Part shown: positions 5,926 through 6,527 of the stretch, piece by piece
Numbering within the stretch: position 1 is the first letter of the stretch
How the letters are laid out: every line of letters starts with the position of its first letter
Source of the DNA: Bacteroides sp. CAG:144
Lineage (GTDB): Bacteria; Bacteroidota; Bacteroidia; Bacteroidales; UBA11471
DNA length: 6,527 nt
Assembly (NCBI GenBank): GCA_000434215.1
Contig: HF999703.1
Coordinates: forward strand, 13,120 to 19,646
Reading direction: 5' to 3'
Program-made: the position numbers and the translations under genes
The notes under the pieces: generated by a model
Seen by the model: only the letters and a program-made list of their open reading frames with translations
What the model was told of the DNA's origin: nothing
Databases searched by the model: none

Positions 5926-6527
5926 ATGAATAATATACGGTTTGTGAGTTTGTCGAGCGGCAGCAGCGGGAATTGTTACTATCTGGGTACCGATAGTTAC
6001 GGAATTCTTATCGATGCGGGCATATCGGCACGGCAGATAAAAAAGTCGTTGGCGGCCAACGGTATTGCTTTTGAATCGATTGTCGCCTTGTGCATCACAC
6101 ACGATCATGCCGACCACATCAAAGGAGCCGGTTATGTGGGAGAAAAGTGTGGTGTTCCCGTGTATACGACGCAGACGATTCTCAACGGTATGAACCGTTG
6201 TTATTGCATGACACAGAAGATTTATTCGGTAGGCCGTCCCATTCTTAAAGATGTCCCTTTTACGATACGCGATTTTACCATCACTGCCTTTGAAGTGCCG
6301 CACGACGGGACCGACAATGTCGGCTATCGTATCGAAGCGGGCGGACGTTGTTTTGTCTTTGCCACCGATTTGGGCTGTATTCCCGACAGCGTGGCCGGTT
6401 ACTTGCAGCAGGCCCATTGCCTGATTCTCGAATCGAACTACGATATGGAGATGTTGCAGCAAGGGCCTTATCCCTATTATCTGAAAAAACGCATCGTCTC
6501 CCGGTCGGGTCATCTGTGCAACACCGA
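5926..6527 (+). CDS. MBL-fold metallo-hydrolase, YycJ/WalJ-like, partial (C-terminus off right edge)
   Basis: This is a metallo-beta-lactamase-fold hydrolase of the YycJ/WalJ group, cytoplasmic, probably acting on a nucleic acid; WalJ-type proteins are thought to be DNA exonucleases, but the substrate of this Bacteroidales form is not established. The first 200 codons are seen. Marks are FVSLSSGSSGNCYYLG (6-21), ILIDAG (27-32), the metal motif THDHADH (58-64; H59, H61, D63, H64), H126 in FEVPHDGTDNVGY (122-134) and the bridging Asp in FATDLG (145-150, D148). SGHLCN (194-199) approaches the next conserved His region; the last metal ligand lies beyond the window. Relatives have about 265 residues. 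ATG 5926 was chosen because family members start 'MN.i.FiSLaSGSSGN'. An in-frame ATG at 5869 would add 19 residues (MAGDVGASHG...) and has a better Shine-Dalgarno-like site (GGAAGGAA, 5854-5861), so it cannot be excluded. Confidence 0.92.
   Translation, partial: MNNIRFVSLSSGSSGNCYYLGTDSYGILIDAGISARQIKKSLAANGIAFESIVALCITHDHADHIKGAGYVGEKCGVPVYTTQTILNGMNRCYCMTQKIYSVGRPILKDVPFTIRDFTITAFEVPHDGTDNVGYRIEAGGRCFVFATDLGCIPDSVAGYLQQAHCLILESNYDMEMLQQGPYPYYLKKRIVSRSGHLCNT

Noticed and set aside
5899..6513. Minus-strand open frame of 204 codons
   Set aside because: It is antisense to the MBL hydrolase, whose HxHxDH motif is clear; the antisense translation is not recognisable.

Overview
The window looks like chromosomal DNA from a member of the Bacteroidales. 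The evidence is protein families typical of that order (a GH13 glycogen branching enzyme, a two-domain RNA m5C methyltransferase, an RsmI-like tetrapyrrole-methylase-fold enzyme with the 'YLIPVTLGD' start, and a PEGA protein ending in a TonB C-terminal domain), several perfect matches to the Bacteroidetes -7 promoter box TAnnTTTG, and a general lack of strong Shine-Dalgarno sites. Base composition is intermediate (roughly half G+C in coding DNA by eye, higher than typical Bacteroides). A genus cannot be assigned; Barnesiella-like or Muribaculaceae-like relatives are a guess.

Layout. The left half (1-3013) is read leftwards. It holds an RNA cytosine-C5 methyltransferase (1604-3013), then a small YhcH/NanQ-type cupin-like protein (1037-1483), then the N-terminal 317 residues of a glycogen branching enzyme (1-953), which runs off the left edge. 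A GC-rich hairpin with a pyrimidine-rich tail (993-1021) separates the last two. The right half (3144-6527) is read rightwards. It holds an RsmI-like SAM-dependent methyltransferase (3144-3851), a secreted PEGA-repeat protein with a C-terminal TonB domain only 8 nt further on (3860-5539), a 386-nt gap with two tandem imperfect inverted-repeat elements, and a metallo-beta-lactamase-fold hydrolase of the YycJ/WalJ type that runs off the right edge (5926 onward).

How the genes relate. Two RNA-methyltransferase-type genes diverge from about 3014-3143, where two perfect -7 boxes lie back to back 2 bp apart and a 14-bp palindrome covers the expected rightward start point; shared control is plausible but inferred. 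The YhcH-like protein and the branching enzyme may form a carbohydrate-related unit, though the hairpin between them could separate or attenuate expression.

Nothing here is clearly a new defence or mobile system; most genes are ordinary housekeeping types. The most unusual items are the PEGA-TonB fusion, whose TonB module has visibly lower G+C than the rest of its gene, and the tandem inverted-repeat elements just downstream of it.
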